Below, in pieces: positions 1-7,966 of a DNA stretch of 64,000 nucleotides. The stretch comes from Streptomyces sp. NRRL S-337. GTDB lineage: Bacteria; Actinomycetota; Actinomycetes; Streptomycetales; Streptomycetaceae. The stretch lies in the NCBI RefSeq assembly GCF_000720175.1, contig NZ_JOIX01000010.1:62001-126000 (forward strand). Reading direction: 5' to 3'. Within the stretch, counting starts at the first letter, position 1. Every line of letters starts with the position of its first letter. A program made the translations under genes and the position numbers. Under the pieces are notes generated by a model. That model was not told the DNA's origin and did not search any database. It saw only the letters and a program-made list of their open reading frames with translations.

Positions 1-221
1 GCGGCCTGGGTGCCGACGGTCAGCAGGCCGACGAGCAGCGGTCCGCGCTCCCGGCCCGCGACGCACCAGGCGCCGGCCGTGGTGGCCGCGCCGGCGGTGA
101 GCAGCATCCACCCGGGCACCGCCGTACCGGACATCACCGAGTGGCCCAGCGCGGCGAGCAGCACGCAGACCACGGCGAACACCGCGGCCCGAAGCCCCCT
201 GAGTACCTGCCCCGCAACCAT
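1..221 (-). CDS. Membrane protein, N-terminal fragment (runs off the left edge)
   Basis: The minus strand reads in frame from an ATG at 221 to the window edge without a stop. The 73 residues seen begin MVAGQVLRGLRAAVF and form two hydrophobic stretches (about residues 10-27 and 38-52) separated by HSVMSGTAVPGW, followed by a short basic/acidic loop and a third hydrophobic start. This is the pattern of a small polytopic integral membrane protein. No family or function is recognisable from this fragment. It is divergent from the virginiamycin B lyase-like gene. The true length is unknown because the 3' part lies outside the window. Confidence 0.6.
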   Translation of the reverse strand, partial: MVAGQVLRGLRAAVFAVVCVLLAALGHSVMSGTAVPGWMLLTAGAATTAGAWCVAGRERGPLLVGLLTVGTQA

Positions 222-411
222 GACGGGCCCATCGTCGCACCCCGCCTTCGACGGGGAACGCCTGGGTCAGTGTTGTGACGCACCGTCAGAATCCTGACTG
301 GGCCCGCTTCTCGAAATGCCTTGCCGGGCGGGCCGGTTCATGGCATTCTGCTGTTAACGCAACTGAAGTAGCAGTAAGTACTAGGCAGTCATGAGCAGCA
401 ACAGGAGACCT

Positions 412-1362
412 GTGCCCCGGCGTTCCACCCCCAGCCCTCACCTCCCCGCCTCCTCCCTCACCCGGGTATCGGTCGCCGCCTCGGTCTCCGACGCCGCCGC
501 CGGTCCGTACGCGATCGCCGCCGGCCCCGATGGTGCGCTGTGGTTCACGCTGGTCCACGCGGGCCGGATCGGGCGGCTGACGCCCGACGGCCGGCTCGAC
601 CAGTACGCCCTCGACGCGCCGGATTGCGGACCGTCGCTCATCGCGCCCGGACCCGACGGCGCCCTGTGGTTCACCCGGGCCCGGGACCACCGGATCGGGC
701 GGATCACGGTCACCGGCGAGGCCACGTCGTTCGCCGTACCCACCCCGGACAGCGGCCCGTTCGGCATCGCGGCCGCGTCCGACGGCGCGCTGTGGTTCAC
801 GCAGATGCACAGCGACCGCATAGGCCGCCTCACCCCGGACGACGGCCGGGTGACCGAGTTCCCGCTGCCGGTGACCGGGGCGTTCCCGTCGATGCTCGTC
901 GCCGGGCCGGACGAGGCGCTGTGGTTCACGCTCCATCAGGCCAACGCCATCGGCCGGATCGGCCTCGACGGTGCGATCACCCTCCACCCGCTGCCGACCG
1001 AGGCCGCCGGACCGGTCGGCATCACCTGCGGTACGGACGGCGCCCTCTGGTTCGTCGAGATCGGTGCGGGGCAGATCGGCCGCATCACGACGGACGGCAG
1101 GATCGAGGAGTTCCCCCTCCCGGACCGCGCGGCCCGGCCCCATGCCATCACCGCCGGCCCCGCGGGCGGCTGCTGGTTCACCGAATGGGCCGCCGGCCGC
1201 ATCGGCCACATCACCCCGGACGGCCGCATCCGGGAGTACGACCTGCCGGACCGCCGGGCGGAGCCGCACGGCCTGGCCTTCGGGCCCGACGGCGCGCTCT
1301 ATGTGGCCCTGGAAACCGGGCAGATAGCCCGGATCGAGCCGAGGCACACACCGGCCGTCTGA
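412..1362 (+). CDS. vgb: Virginiamycin B lyase-like beta-propeller
   Basis: Predicted 316-aa protein of the Vgb family, which linearises streptogramin B antibiotics by lyase cleavage of the depsipeptide ester. Seen directly: about seven propeller blades with the repeating core GPDGALWFT followed by GRIGRIT and DG. His in RPHAIT and EPHGLA and Glu in ALETGQ near the C-terminus correspond by position, from memory of the family, to the catalytic His/Glu residues. The GTG at 412 is preferred over an in-frame ATG at 391 because AGGAG lies four bases upstream of it and no ribosome site precedes 391. There is no signal peptide, so it is probably cytoplasmic. It stands alone. Many chromosomal Vgb-like propellers in Streptomyces have no proven resistance role. 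Confidence 0.85.
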   Translation: MPRRSTPSPHLPASSLTRVSVAASVSDAAAGPYAIAAGPDGALWFTLVHAGRIGRLTPDGRLDQYALDAPDCGPSLIAPGPDGALWFTRARDHRIGRITVTGEATSFAVPTPDSGPFGIAAASDGALWFTQMHSDRIGRLTPDDGRVTEFPLPVTGAFPSMLVAGPDEALWFTLHQANAIGRIGLDGAITLHPLPTEAAGPVGITCGTDGALWFVEIGAGQIGRITTDGRIEEFPLPDRAARPHAITAGPAGGCWFTEWAAGRIGHITPDGRIREYDLPDRRAEPHGLAFGPDGALYVALETGQIARIEPRHTPAV

Positions 1363-1434
1363 GCATCGTCCGTACGGTCCGGTGGGGCGCGGTCACCGGC
1401 CGTGCCCCACCGCTGCCGTCCGGCGGCCGCCGCC

Positions 1435-1662
1435 TCAGGGGCGCGGGCCGAGGGCCTCTCCGGCGGTCCGTACGGTGATCGCCATGGCGGGGCAGACGTC
1501 GGCCGCGTCGAGGGCGCGTTCGTCCTCCTCGATCCGGTCGCGCAGCGGCCGGGCGTGCGCACCGTCGAGGGCGAAGAGGTCCGGTGCGATGGCGGCGCAC
1601 GAGCCCGAGGCCATGCACAGCTGCGGATCGATCTCGATCTCCCACGTCATCGGCGCACTCAC
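1435..1662 (-). CDS. 3Fe-4S ferredoxin, P450 redox partner
   Basis: Small ferredoxin of 71-75 aa. The motif C-x5-C (CMASGSC) followed by a distal CP (DVCPAMAI) is the three-cysteine pattern of 3Fe-4S or 4Fe-4S ferredoxins that feed electrons to actinobacterial P450s. It follows the P450 gene directly. A GTG start at 1662 overlaps the P450 stop as GTGA (translational coupling), and an ATG at 1650 is an in-frame alternative. It has the acidic character usual for these carriers. No ferredoxin reductase lies in this operon, so one must be supplied from elsewhere. Confidence 0.9.
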   Translation of the reverse strand: MSAPMTWEIEIDPQLCMASGSCAAIAPDLFALDGAHARPLRDRIEEDERALDAADVCPAMAITVRTAGEALGPRP

Positions 1663-2849
1663 CACCCCACCGGCAGGACCCGGGGGCCGCGCACCAGCAT
1701 CTGGGTCTTCCACTCGACATCGCCGGCGACATGGAGCCCGGGGAAGCGGGTGATCAGGGCGCCGATCGCTTCCTGGAGTTCCAGCCGGGCCAGCGGTGCA
1801 CCGAGGCAGTGGTGGACGCCGTGCCCGAAGCCGAGGTGCTGGTTGCCGGTCCGGGTGATGTTCAGCGTGCCGGGCGCGTCGAAGCGCAGCGCGTCGCGGT
1901 TGGCGGCGCCGACCGCGACCAGCACGGGTGTGCCGGCCCGCACCAGCGTGCCGCCGACTTCGATGTCCTCCGTGGCATAGCGGGCCTGGCCGGCGCCGCT
2001 GCCGAGCGGGACGAACCGGAGTAACTCCTCGACGGCGCCGCCGATCAGCTCGGGCCGCTCGCGCAGCAGAGCCAGCTGGTCCGGGTGGTCCAGCAGCGCC
2101 AGCACGAAGTTGGGGATCTGGGTGGCGGTGGTCTCGTGCCCGGCGACCAGGATCCCGATGCACAGGTCGACGAGTTCCAGCTCCGAGAGCCGGTCGCCGG
2201 TGTCCCGGGCGTCGATCAGCGCGGTCATCAGGTCGTCCCGCGGAGCGCGCCGGTGCTCCTCGATCAACTGCCGCATGTAGGAGCGGAGTTCCTCCTGGTT
2301 GGCGTCGAACTCCTCGGCCGTCAGCGAGCTGGTCGACAGCGCGGCATCGCTCCACACCCGGAACTTCGGGCGGTCCTGCTCCGGTACGCCGAGCAGGCGG
2401 CAGATCACCGCGACGGGGATGGGCAGCGCATAGCGGTCCACGAGGTCGGCCGGCGGCCCGGCGGCCTCCAGCCCGTCGAGCAGTTCGCGGGTCAACTCCT
2501 TGACCTGCGGCCGGAGTTTCTCGACCTGACGGACCGTGAAGGCCTTAGCGACCAGGGTGCGCAGCCGGGTGTGGTCCGGCGGGTCCATGCCCAGGATGCC
2601 GCTGTCCCGACGGCCCTCGGACTGCCGGGGCTCGTCGTGCTTGGCGCTCTCCGCACGGCTGAAACGCTGATCGCCGAGGACGAACCGGGCGTCCGCGTAA
2701 CGGGTGACGAGCCAGGCCGGTTCACCGTAGGCCAGCTGTACCTTCAGCAGCCCCGGGCGGTCGCGGACCTGCTCGTACGCGTCCGAGAGGTCGAGGCTCT
2801 CGGCGACATTGAAGGGGTAGGAAAGGGGTGCTGTGTCGGCTGTGGTCAA
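1659..2849 (-). CDS. Cytochrome P450
   Basis: 396-aa bacterial class I P450 monooxygenase. Motifs seen: I-helix AGHETTATQ for oxygen activation, EELLRF (ExxR) in the K helix, and the heme-ligand loop FGHGVHHCLGAPLARLEL with the thiolate Cys at residue 348. The early MDPPDHTRLR motif is typical of Streptomyces CYP105/CYP107-type enzymes, but the subfamily and substrate cannot be set by eye. The start is a TTG at 2849, chosen because a strong GGGAGGT sits five to six bases upstream. It is co-transcribed with the ferredoxin and divergent from a TetR gene. The 28-bp palindrome just upstream abuts its ribosome site, so repression by that TetR protein is likely. Confidence 0.93.
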   Translation of the reverse strand: MTTADTAPLSYPFNVAESLDLSDAYEQVRDRPGLLKVQLAYGEPAWLVTRYADARFVLGDQRFSRAESAKHDEPRQSEGRRDSGILGMDPPDHTRLRTLVAKAFTVRQVEKLRPQVKELTRELLDGLEAAGPPADLVDRYALPIPVAVICRLLGVPEQDRPKFRVWSDAALSTSSLTAEEFDANQEELRSYMRQLIEEHRRAPRDDLMTALIDARDTGDRLSELELVDLCIGILVAGHETTATQIPNFVLALLDHPDQLALLRERPELIGGAVEELLRFVPLGSGAGQARYATEDIEVGGTLVRAGTPVLVAVGAANRDALRFDAPGTLNITRTGNQHLGFGHGVHHCLGAPLARLELQEAIGALITRFPGLHVAGDVEWKTQMLVRGPRVLPVGW

Positions 2850-2858
2850 GGTGACCTC

Positions 2859-2886
2859 CCTTGTGTAAGCACCTGCTTACACAAGG
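2859..2886. promoter_or_regulatory. Perfect palindrome, probable TetR operator
   Basis: Arms CCTTGTGTAAGC and GCTTACACAAGG are perfectly complementary over 12 bp and are separated by ACCT. The site lies ten bases upstream of the P450 TTG start, and its proximal end is part of the GGGAGGT ribosome site. Size and symmetry fit a TetR-family dimer operator, and the divergent tetR gene starts 80 bp away. Confidence 0.8.
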
Positions 2887-2966
2887 TATGCCGCTCCCCC
2901 GGAGCGGTCAACGACGCATCGGCGCCGTCATCGTGACGGGCCGACGGAGAGGAGCGTGACACGACG

Positions 2967-3572
2967 ATGGGGGAGACCTCCCAGCACGGCACGGACGGCA
3001 CCTGCCGCCGGGACGCCCAGGGCACCCGGCGGCGTCTGCTGGACGCCGCGGCGGAGCTGTTCGCGGAGCGGGGGTACGAGCGGGCGACGGTACGGGACAT
3101 CGCGGCCCGCGCGGGTGCCAACCAGGCCCTGCTGTTCCGGTACTTCGGCACGAAGAAGGCGCTGTTCGGCGAGGTGATGGCGCGCGGCGGACAGGAACAG
3201 CTGCGGACCACCCCCGCCGACCGGCTGTTCGAGGTCGCGCTGCGCGGCATGCTCGCCGGCGGCGGCGGGCCGGGCGCCGACCGTTCCCTGGAGGTGTGCC
3301 TGCGCTCCATCGGCGGCAGCGACGAGATCGCGGACGCGCTGCGCGGCCTGGGGGAGGAGTACGCCGAGGTGCTGGCCTCCCTCTCGGCGTCCGACGACGG
3401 CGGGCTGCGCGGCGATCTGGCGCTGTCCTGGCTGCTGGGCATCGGTCTGATGCGGGTGGTGGTCGGTAAGGAGCCGCTGGCGAGCGCCGACCCCGACACG
3501 GTCTGCACGCTCGCCGTCGGAACACTGCGGCACCTGCTGGAGCACCTGCCGGCTGACGGGGCGACGGACTGA
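2967..3572 (+). CDS. TetR-family repressor
   Basis: 201 aa. The N-terminal TetR helix-turn-helix (about residues 14-60) is clear: RRRLLDAAAELFAERGYERA, then TVRDIAARAG and NQALLFRYFGTKKALF. The C-terminal part is the variable ligand domain. It is divergent from the P450/ferredoxin operon with a perfect palindrome in between, so it is inferred to repress that operon and perhaps itself, with release by the P450 substrate or a related compound. The ATG at 2967 has GGAGAGGAG about 12 bases upstream, a long spacing; a GTG at 2956 is out of frame. The stop codon lies inside a three-copy 16-bp tandem repeat. Confidence 0.9.
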   Translation: MGETSQHGTDGTCRRDAQGTRRRLLDAAAELFAERGYERATVRDIAARAGANQALLFRYFGTKKALFGEVMARGGQEQLRTTPADRLFEVALRGMLAGGGGPGADRSLEVCLRSIGGSDEIADALRGLGEEYAEVLASLSASDDGGLRGDLALSWLLGIGLMRVVVGKEPLASADPDTVCTLAVGTLRHLLEHLPADGATD

Positions 3573-3600
3573 CGGGGCGACGGGCTGACGGGGCGACGGA
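3553..3600. repeat. 16-bp tandem repeat, three copies, across the tetR stop
   Basis: Three adjacent copies of CTGACGGGGCGACGGR (3553-3568, 3569-3584, 3585-3600). The first copy encodes the last residues of the TetR protein and its end carries the boundary of the stop codon. This looks like slippage at a gene end; no function is evident. Confidence 0.8.
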
Positions 3601-3830
3601 CCGAAGGGGGAGGCGCGCGGGAGGAGGCGGGGGGTGAGATCGCGGCTGCGAGGGTGCGGAGGGGAGGATGCGCGCCCGGAAGGCACCCGAAGCTGTACGT
3701 ATCGTTTGCCCCATTTTGTACGGCGTTCCGGTGATTCCTCGGCGAGTCGCAAGTCAAGGGGTAAAACCCTCCTTATCGTCGCGTATGCAGAGAATATTCA
3801 TTTTCTGCAGAGTCGAGTGAAGGTGGAAAC

Positions 3831-4259
3831 ATGCTCCGTTCGATCCCTCGCGGCCTCGCAGTGGCCGGCCTGACCGCGGCTGCCCTCGTGGTACCGACGG
3901 CCGGCGCCGCCACCGCCATGACAGCGCCCCCCAGCAGCACCCAGAGCCCCCTGTGCTCCTCGCAGCGCTGCGACGAGGGCCACCACGGCAACCGGCACCA
4001 CAACCGACACCACGGCGGCCACAAGGGTGTCCACAAGGGCGGCCACAAGGGCAAGGGCCGCCTCGGGCACGGCGGCCACGACGGCTACGACGGCTACGGC
4101 CGCGACGGCCGCCGCGACGGCTACGGCTACGGCCACAACGACGGGTACGACGGCTTCGACCGTGGCTACGGCCGCGACGGATACGGCCGCGACGGTTACG
4201 GCCGCGACGGTTACGGCCGCGGCGGCCTGCTGGGCCTCGGCCTGCTCGGGCTCCTCTGA
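3831..4259 (+). CDS. Secreted His/Gly/Tyr-rich low-complexity protein
   Basis: 142 aa. Residues 1 to about 27 form a Sec signal peptide (basic start, hydrophobic GLAVAGLTAAALVV, small residues before TAGAATA). The mature part has a His/Lys/Gly-rich block (CDEGHHGNRHHNRHHGGHKG), then tandem DGYGR units (at least five near the C-terminus) and ends in GLLGLGLLGLL. Two cysteines occur at the start of the His block. The composition suggests metal binding or a structural or surface role, but no family is recognised. GAAGGTGG precedes the ATG. The upstream DNA is unusually AT-rich and holds an inverted repeat (arms TGCAGAGAAT and ATTTTCTGCA, 3786-3809), so the gene is probably tightly regulated. Confidence 0.75.
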   Translation: MLRSIPRGLAVAGLTAAALVVPTAGAATAMTAPPSSTQSPLCSSQRCDEGHHGNRHHNRHHGGHKGVHKGGHKGKGRLGHGGHDGYDGYGRDGRRDGYGYGHNDGYDGFDRGYGRDGYGRDGYGRDGYGRGGLLGLGLLGLL

Positions 4260-4360
4260 CCCCCGTCAGGCAGTCACGCGCAGGAGGCCCGGGAAACACA
4301 CCTCCCGGGCCTCCCGCATGCTCAACCGGCGGCGGTCCGCGCCCTGTCCACGGAGTCTGC

Positions 4361-5998
4361 ATGTCACCATCCGCCATCCGCAGCAGGAACCGCCGGCGCA
4401 CCCTCGTCGCCACGGCCCTCCTGCTGTCCGCCGGTATCGTCCTCACCGGTCTCGTCCGGGAGACACCGCCGACGCCCACCGGCACTGCCACCGGCGCGGC
4501 CACCGGCGCCCCCGCCGACCAGAGCGGCCTCGACCCGCGTACCGCCGCCGTCCTGCGCAAACCCGCCTACCGGCACGCCCAGTGGGGCCTCTTCCAGCAG
4601 GACCCGCGCACCGGCAGGGTGATCCGGTCCCGCTACGCCGACCAGTTCTTCCTGCCCGGATCCACCGCCAAGCTCTTCAGCGTCAGCGGCGCCTGGCACA
4701 CCCTCGGCAGCGGCCACCGCTTCGTCACCCCGGTGTACGCCGTCGGACAGCGCCGCAACGGCACCCTCAGGGGCGACCTCGACCTGGTCGCCCAGGGCGA
4801 TCTGACCCTCGGCGGCCGGACCCGCAAGAACGGCACCGTCGCCTACACCACCGTCGACCACACCTACGCCAACGACATCCCCGGAGCCACGCTCACCCCG
4901 CAGAACCCGCTGGCCGGCCTCGACCAACTCGCCCGCCAGGTACGGGCGGCGGGCATCCGGCGGGTCGTCGGCGACGTGGTCATCGACCCGCGGCTGTTCC
5001 GCCCCGACCCCGCACTCGACCCCGTGCCCACCCCGCTCATCGTCAACGACAACGTCATCGACCTGCTGACCACCCCCGGCAGCGGCCCGGGTGCCCCCGC
5101 CGGCCTGGAGGTGCGCCCCAAGGTCGCGCCCTACCGGGTCACCTCCGCCGTCCGTACCGTCGCGGCCGGCCGGCCCGCCGCCATCAACGTCACGACCTCC
5201 CCCGACGGCACCCGCATCCGGCTGACCGGCACCATCGCCGCCGGCTCCGCGCCCGTCCTGCGCATCGCCCCCGTCAAGGACCCCAACGCCTTCGGCCGCA
5301 CCGCCCTGATCGAGGCGCTGGCCCGGGCCGGCGTACGGGTCACCGCGCCGGCCGTCGGCCCCAACCCGGCCGCCCGGCTGCCAAGTTCCTACCGGGGCGC
5401 CACCACGGTGGCCCGCTACACCTCCCCGCCCTACGCCGAGTACGCCGAACTCATCCTCAAGGTCAGCCACAACCTCGGCGCGAACCTCGCGATCTGCCTG
5501 ATGGCCACCCACACGGGGAGCACCGACTGCCAGGACGGGTTCCCCGTGCTCGCCGCGTTCCTCGACCGGGCCGGGGTCGACCGCCGGGCCGTCCAGCTCG
5601 CCGACGGCCGGGGCGGCGATCCGGCCGACCGGACCACCCCCCGCGCCCTGGCCCGGATCCTGACGTACTGGCAGCGCACCCCCGAGGCGCGGCGCTTCCG
5701 CGAGGCGCTGCCCGTCCTGGGCGTCGACGGCTCCCTCGCGGACAACTGCCGGCACTGCCCCACCCGCGGCAAGGTCTTCGCCAAGACCGGGACCGTGGCC
5801 GGCGCCGACGACCTCAACAACCGGATCGCCGTGGGCGCCGACACCATCGCCGGCTACCTGGACCGCGGCAAGGGCCGGTTCGACGTCTTCTTCGCCGGCG
5901 TCAACGGCGCCTCGGCACCGGACATCAACGGCGTCCTGGCCATCGGCGACGACGTAGCCACCGTCGCCGCCCGGCTCCAGCAGCAGCGCACCGGCTGA
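4361..5998 (+). CDS. D-alanyl-D-alanine carboxypeptidase, PBP4 type (peptidase S13)
   Basis: 545-aa penicillin-binding protein that trims or cleaves peptidoglycan stem peptides outside the membrane. All three active-site motifs are visible: SxxK as STAK (S101-K104), SxN as SHN (S369-N371) and KTG (K475-G477). The spacing between STAK and SHN leaves room for the extra domains typical of PBP4/DacB. An N-terminal basic stretch plus a hydrophobic segment (about residues 14-31) acts as signal or anchor. The ATG at 4361 is chosen because CGGAG lies six bases upstream and it begins the signal sequence; the frame is open much further upstream. It follows the His-rich protein gene in the same direction with a 101-bp gap. 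Confidence 0.93.
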   Translation: MSPSAIRSRNRRRTLVATALLLSAGIVLTGLVRETPPTPTGTATGAATGAPADQSGLDPRTAAVLRKPAYRHAQWGLFQQDPRTGRVIRSRYADQFFLPGSTAKLFSVSGAWHTLGSGHRFVTPVYAVGQRRNGTLRGDLDLVAQGDLTLGGRTRKNGTVAYTTVDHTYANDIPGATLTPQNPLAGLDQLARQVRAAGIRRVVGDVVIDPRLFRPDPALDPVPTPLIVNDNVIDLLTTPGSGPGAPAGLEVRPKVAPYRVTSAVRTVAAGRPAAINVTTSPDGTRIRLTGTIAAGSAPVLRIAPVKDPNAFGRTALIEALARAGVRVTAPAVGPNPAARLPSSYRGATTVARYTSPPYAEYAELILKVSHNLGANLAICLMATHTGSTDCQDGFPVLAAFLDRAGVDRRAVQLADGRGGDPADRTTPRALARILTYWQRTPEARRFREALPVLGVDGSLADNCRHCPTRGKVFAKTGTVAGADDLNNRIAVGADTIAGYLDRGKGRFDVFFAGVNGASAPDINGVLAIGDDVATVAARLQQQRTG

Positions 5999-6027
5999 CG
6001 GCCGGACCCACCGGACCGGCCGCGCCC

Positions 6028-6447
6028 TCAACCGGCCTGGCTGCTGTCCTTCAGGCTGCCCCAGCCGTGCCAGCGCTCGACCTCGATCCAGGCACTGACC
6101 CGGCGCCGGTCCCGCTGCGGATACGGCTTGCCCAGATAGCGCTGCGCCAGCCGGTCGATGTCGGTCAGGTGCTCGTCGTCCCGGAGCTCGGCCACCCGCC
6201 CGATCAGGGTCAGATGGGTGTACCAGTTGCCCTCGTCGAGCACGGTCAGCGACACCCGCGGATCGTCGCGCAGGTGCTGGAGCCGCTTGCGGCCCTCGTC
6301 CATGTTGACCAGCACCCGGCCGTCGTCCCAGAGGTACCAGGTCGCGGTGGACACCGGCTGGCCGTCGGACCGCAGGGTGGTGATCACCGAGGGGTTGGGC
6401 TTGGCCAGCATCGTGGTGGCGGACGCGGGAAGCGGTGGTTTCGACAT
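6028..6447 (-). CDS. PPOX-class F420/FMN-dependent oxidoreductase
   Basis: 139-aa split-barrel flavin/deazaflavin protein of the pyridoxamine-phosphate-oxidase superfamily, in the class annotated as F420-dependent in actinobacteria (Rv1155-like). The fold is recognisable from the start LAKPNPSVITTLRSDGQPVS, the TWYLWDDGRVLVN strand pair, KRLQHLRDDPRVSLTVLD and the late YLGKPYPQRD region. The substrate is unknown. The ATG at 6447 is preferred over one at 6459 because GAGGG lies just upstream. It is divergent from the SDR gene. Confidence 0.85.
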   Translation of the reverse strand: MSKPPLPASATTMLAKPNPSVITTLRSDGQPVSTATWYLWDDGRVLVNMDEGRKRLQHLRDDPRVSLTVLDEGNWYTHLTLIGRVAELRDDEHLTDIDRLAQRYLGKPYPQRDRRRVSAWIEVERWHGWGSLKDSSQAG

Positions 6448-6623
6448 CTGAGCCCTCATCAGTTCGTGGTGGCTGCCGTCCCGGATGCCGTGCGGCGGCG
6501 CTCCGGCTCCTGGCCGCATCATGACGTGAGCGGAGAGGAATGTTCCGGAGGCGGGCGGCGTTCGGATTCCTGATCATGCGTCTGCCCGGTCCGGGCCCGG
6601 ACCCGATGAGGAAAGGACCGCCC

Positions 6624-7403
6624 ATGCCGCTCCCCTCCACCACCCCCGGCGCCGCACCGCCGCCCCCGGGAGAGCCGCCGCGGGGCGACGAGCTGCGCGG
6701 CCGGATCGTCGTCCTCATCGGCGGCGCCAGCGGCATCGGGCTGCGCGTCGCCCACCAGGCCGTCGCGGCCGGCGCCCGGGTCGTCCTCGGCGGCCGTACG
6801 CCCGACAAGCTCGCGGCCGCGGCCGACGCGCTCGGCGACGCCGCCGACTGGCACCCGGTCGAGGTGACCGACCCCGGTTCCGTCGCCGCCTTCTTCGGCC
6901 CGCTCGACCGCGTCGACCACGTCTTCACCACCGCCGCGGACTATCGCGTCGGCCCGATGCGGGAGCTCAGCGACGAGGACGCGGCGAGCCCCTTCACCTC
7001 CAAGTTCTGGGGCCAGTACCACGTCGCCAAGCACGCGGCGCCGCTGCTGTCCCAGGACGGCTCGGTGGTGCTGATGTCCGGCGCCGCGGGCGCCCGGCCG
7101 CCGGCGCCCGCCCCCGCCTACGCCGCGTGCAACGCCGCGATCGAGGGACTCGCCCGGGGCCTGGCCGTCGAACTCGCCCCGGTCCGCGTCAACGTCGTCT
7201 CACCCGGCACCGTCGACGGCAACCTGTGGGCCGGGCGCCCGGCCCAGGACCGCGAGGCCGCCTTCGCGCAGTACCGCAGGGACACCTTGCTGCACCGGCT
7301 CGGCACCGAGGACGAGATCGCGCACGCGGTGCTGTTCCTCTTCACCAACCGCTACATGACCGGCTCGACGCTCTACCCGGACGGGGGCTACACCCTGCGG
7401 TGA
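6624..7403 (+). CDS. SDR-family oxidoreductase lacking the catalytic Lys
   Basis: 259-aa Rossmann-fold short-chain dehydrogenase-like protein. Seen: a nucleotide-binding loop GGASGIG (a variant of TGxxxGxG), then GGRTPDKL after beta-2, which favours NADP(H), and a late PGTVDGN segment. The active-site motif expected as YxxxK reads YAACN, so the Lys that lowers the Tyr pKa is Asn. SGAAG supplies the Ser. The NNAG-type motif is also altered (TTAAD). It may therefore be a divergent or non-catalytic SDR. Start ATG 6624 has AGGAAAGGA six bases upstream; 15 or so Pro-rich residues precede the fold. It stands alone, divergent from the PPOX gene. Confidence 0.9.
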   Translation: MPLPSTTPGAAPPPPGEPPRGDELRGRIVVLIGGASGIGLRVAHQAVAAGARVVLGGRTPDKLAAAADALGDAADWHPVEVTDPGSVAAFFGPLDRVDHVFTTAADYRVGPMRELSDEDAASPFTSKFWGQYHVAKHAAPLLSQDGSVVLMSGAAGARPPAPAPAYAACNAAIEGLARGLAVELAPVRVNVVSPGTVDGNLWAGRPAQDREAAFAQYRRDTLLHRLGTEDEIAHAVLFLFTNRYMTGSTLYPDGGYTLR

Positions 7404-7486
7404 GGCCCGGCGGCCGCGCGGAGACCGGCGTCAACACCGCGGATCGCTCGCGCGGTCCGCCCGCCCGGCGTCCCGCCCGCGGTGGC

Positions 7487-7804
7487 TCAGGCGTCCTGGT
7501 GCGCGGACCGGGCCGCCGGCACCGCCCGCCGGGGCGGCAGCACGTCCGGCGCACGATGGGGCCGCAGCGCGGTGAGCGCGGTCTCGGTCTCCTCCATCAG
7601 GGCCCGGTAGGAGACCAGCCGCTGCCACTCAGGATCGGCGACTCCGGGTACCGTGGCCGCGCGCTCCGTCCACAGGCGCACCAGCGCCGCGTAGACGGGG
7701 GTCTGCCGGGCGATTTCCGCGGTGATCCAGCGTGGCGTGGCCGCGGGACGGGGGAGAAACGTGTGACCGTGACCTGCGACGGTGCCGGAGGTGGGGGCGC
7801 TCAT
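7487..7804 (-). CDS. Hypothetical protein
   Basis: 105 aa, not recognised as a named family. The central part, PRWITAEIARQTPVYAALVR followed by LWTERAATVPGVADPEWQRL, is well-formed alpha-helical sequence with good codon bias and looks conserved rather than accidental. The C-terminus is basic and Pro-rich. There is no signal peptide or membrane segment. The ATG at 7804 lacks a clear ribosome site, so the exact start is uncertain. It is convergent with the SDR gene and divergent from the next gene. Confidence 0.6.
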   Translation of the reverse strand: MSAPTSGTVAGHGHTFLPRPAATPRWITAEIARQTPVYAALVRLWTERAATVPGVADPEWQRLVSYRALMEETETALTALRPHRAPDVLPPRRAVPAARSAHQDA

Positions 7805-7880
7805 GGCCGTAGAAACGATTCTTCCGGCCTGGGGTCACTGCGTATTTTTGCGGCTGCCCGCACAGGAGTCCCGGAGGCAT

Positions 7881-7893
7881 GGGGTTAAACCCC
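7881..7893. promoter_or_regulatory. GGGGTTAAACCCC palindrome upstream of the Q/H-rich protein gene
   Basis: Arms GGGGTT and AACCCC flank a single A. A related sequence, GGGGTAAAACCC, lies at 3758-3769 upstream of the secreted His-rich protein gene, and ATGCAG follows both at a similar distance (about 12-13 bases after the CTC). This could be a shared regulator site or promoter element; the protein involved is unknown. Confidence 0.35.
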
Positions 7894-7966
7894 TCGAATA
7901 TCACCTCATGCAGTGATCTATGTCCGGGAAGCGGTCCAATCCGGACGAAAGAACGTTGTCGCTGTC

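Noticed and set aside
286..1347. Long minus-strand frame opposite the virginiamycin B lyase-like gene
   Set aside because: It is a low-complexity Arg/Gly/Asp-rich antisense shadow of the beta-propeller repeats, and codon bias fits the plus-strand gene.
4027..6931. 848-aa plus-strand and 855-aa minus-strand frames over the PBP4-type gene
   Set aside because: Arg/Pro-rich or Gly/Val/Asp-rich shadows typical of high-GC DNA; the S13 motifs lie in another frame with proper codon bias.
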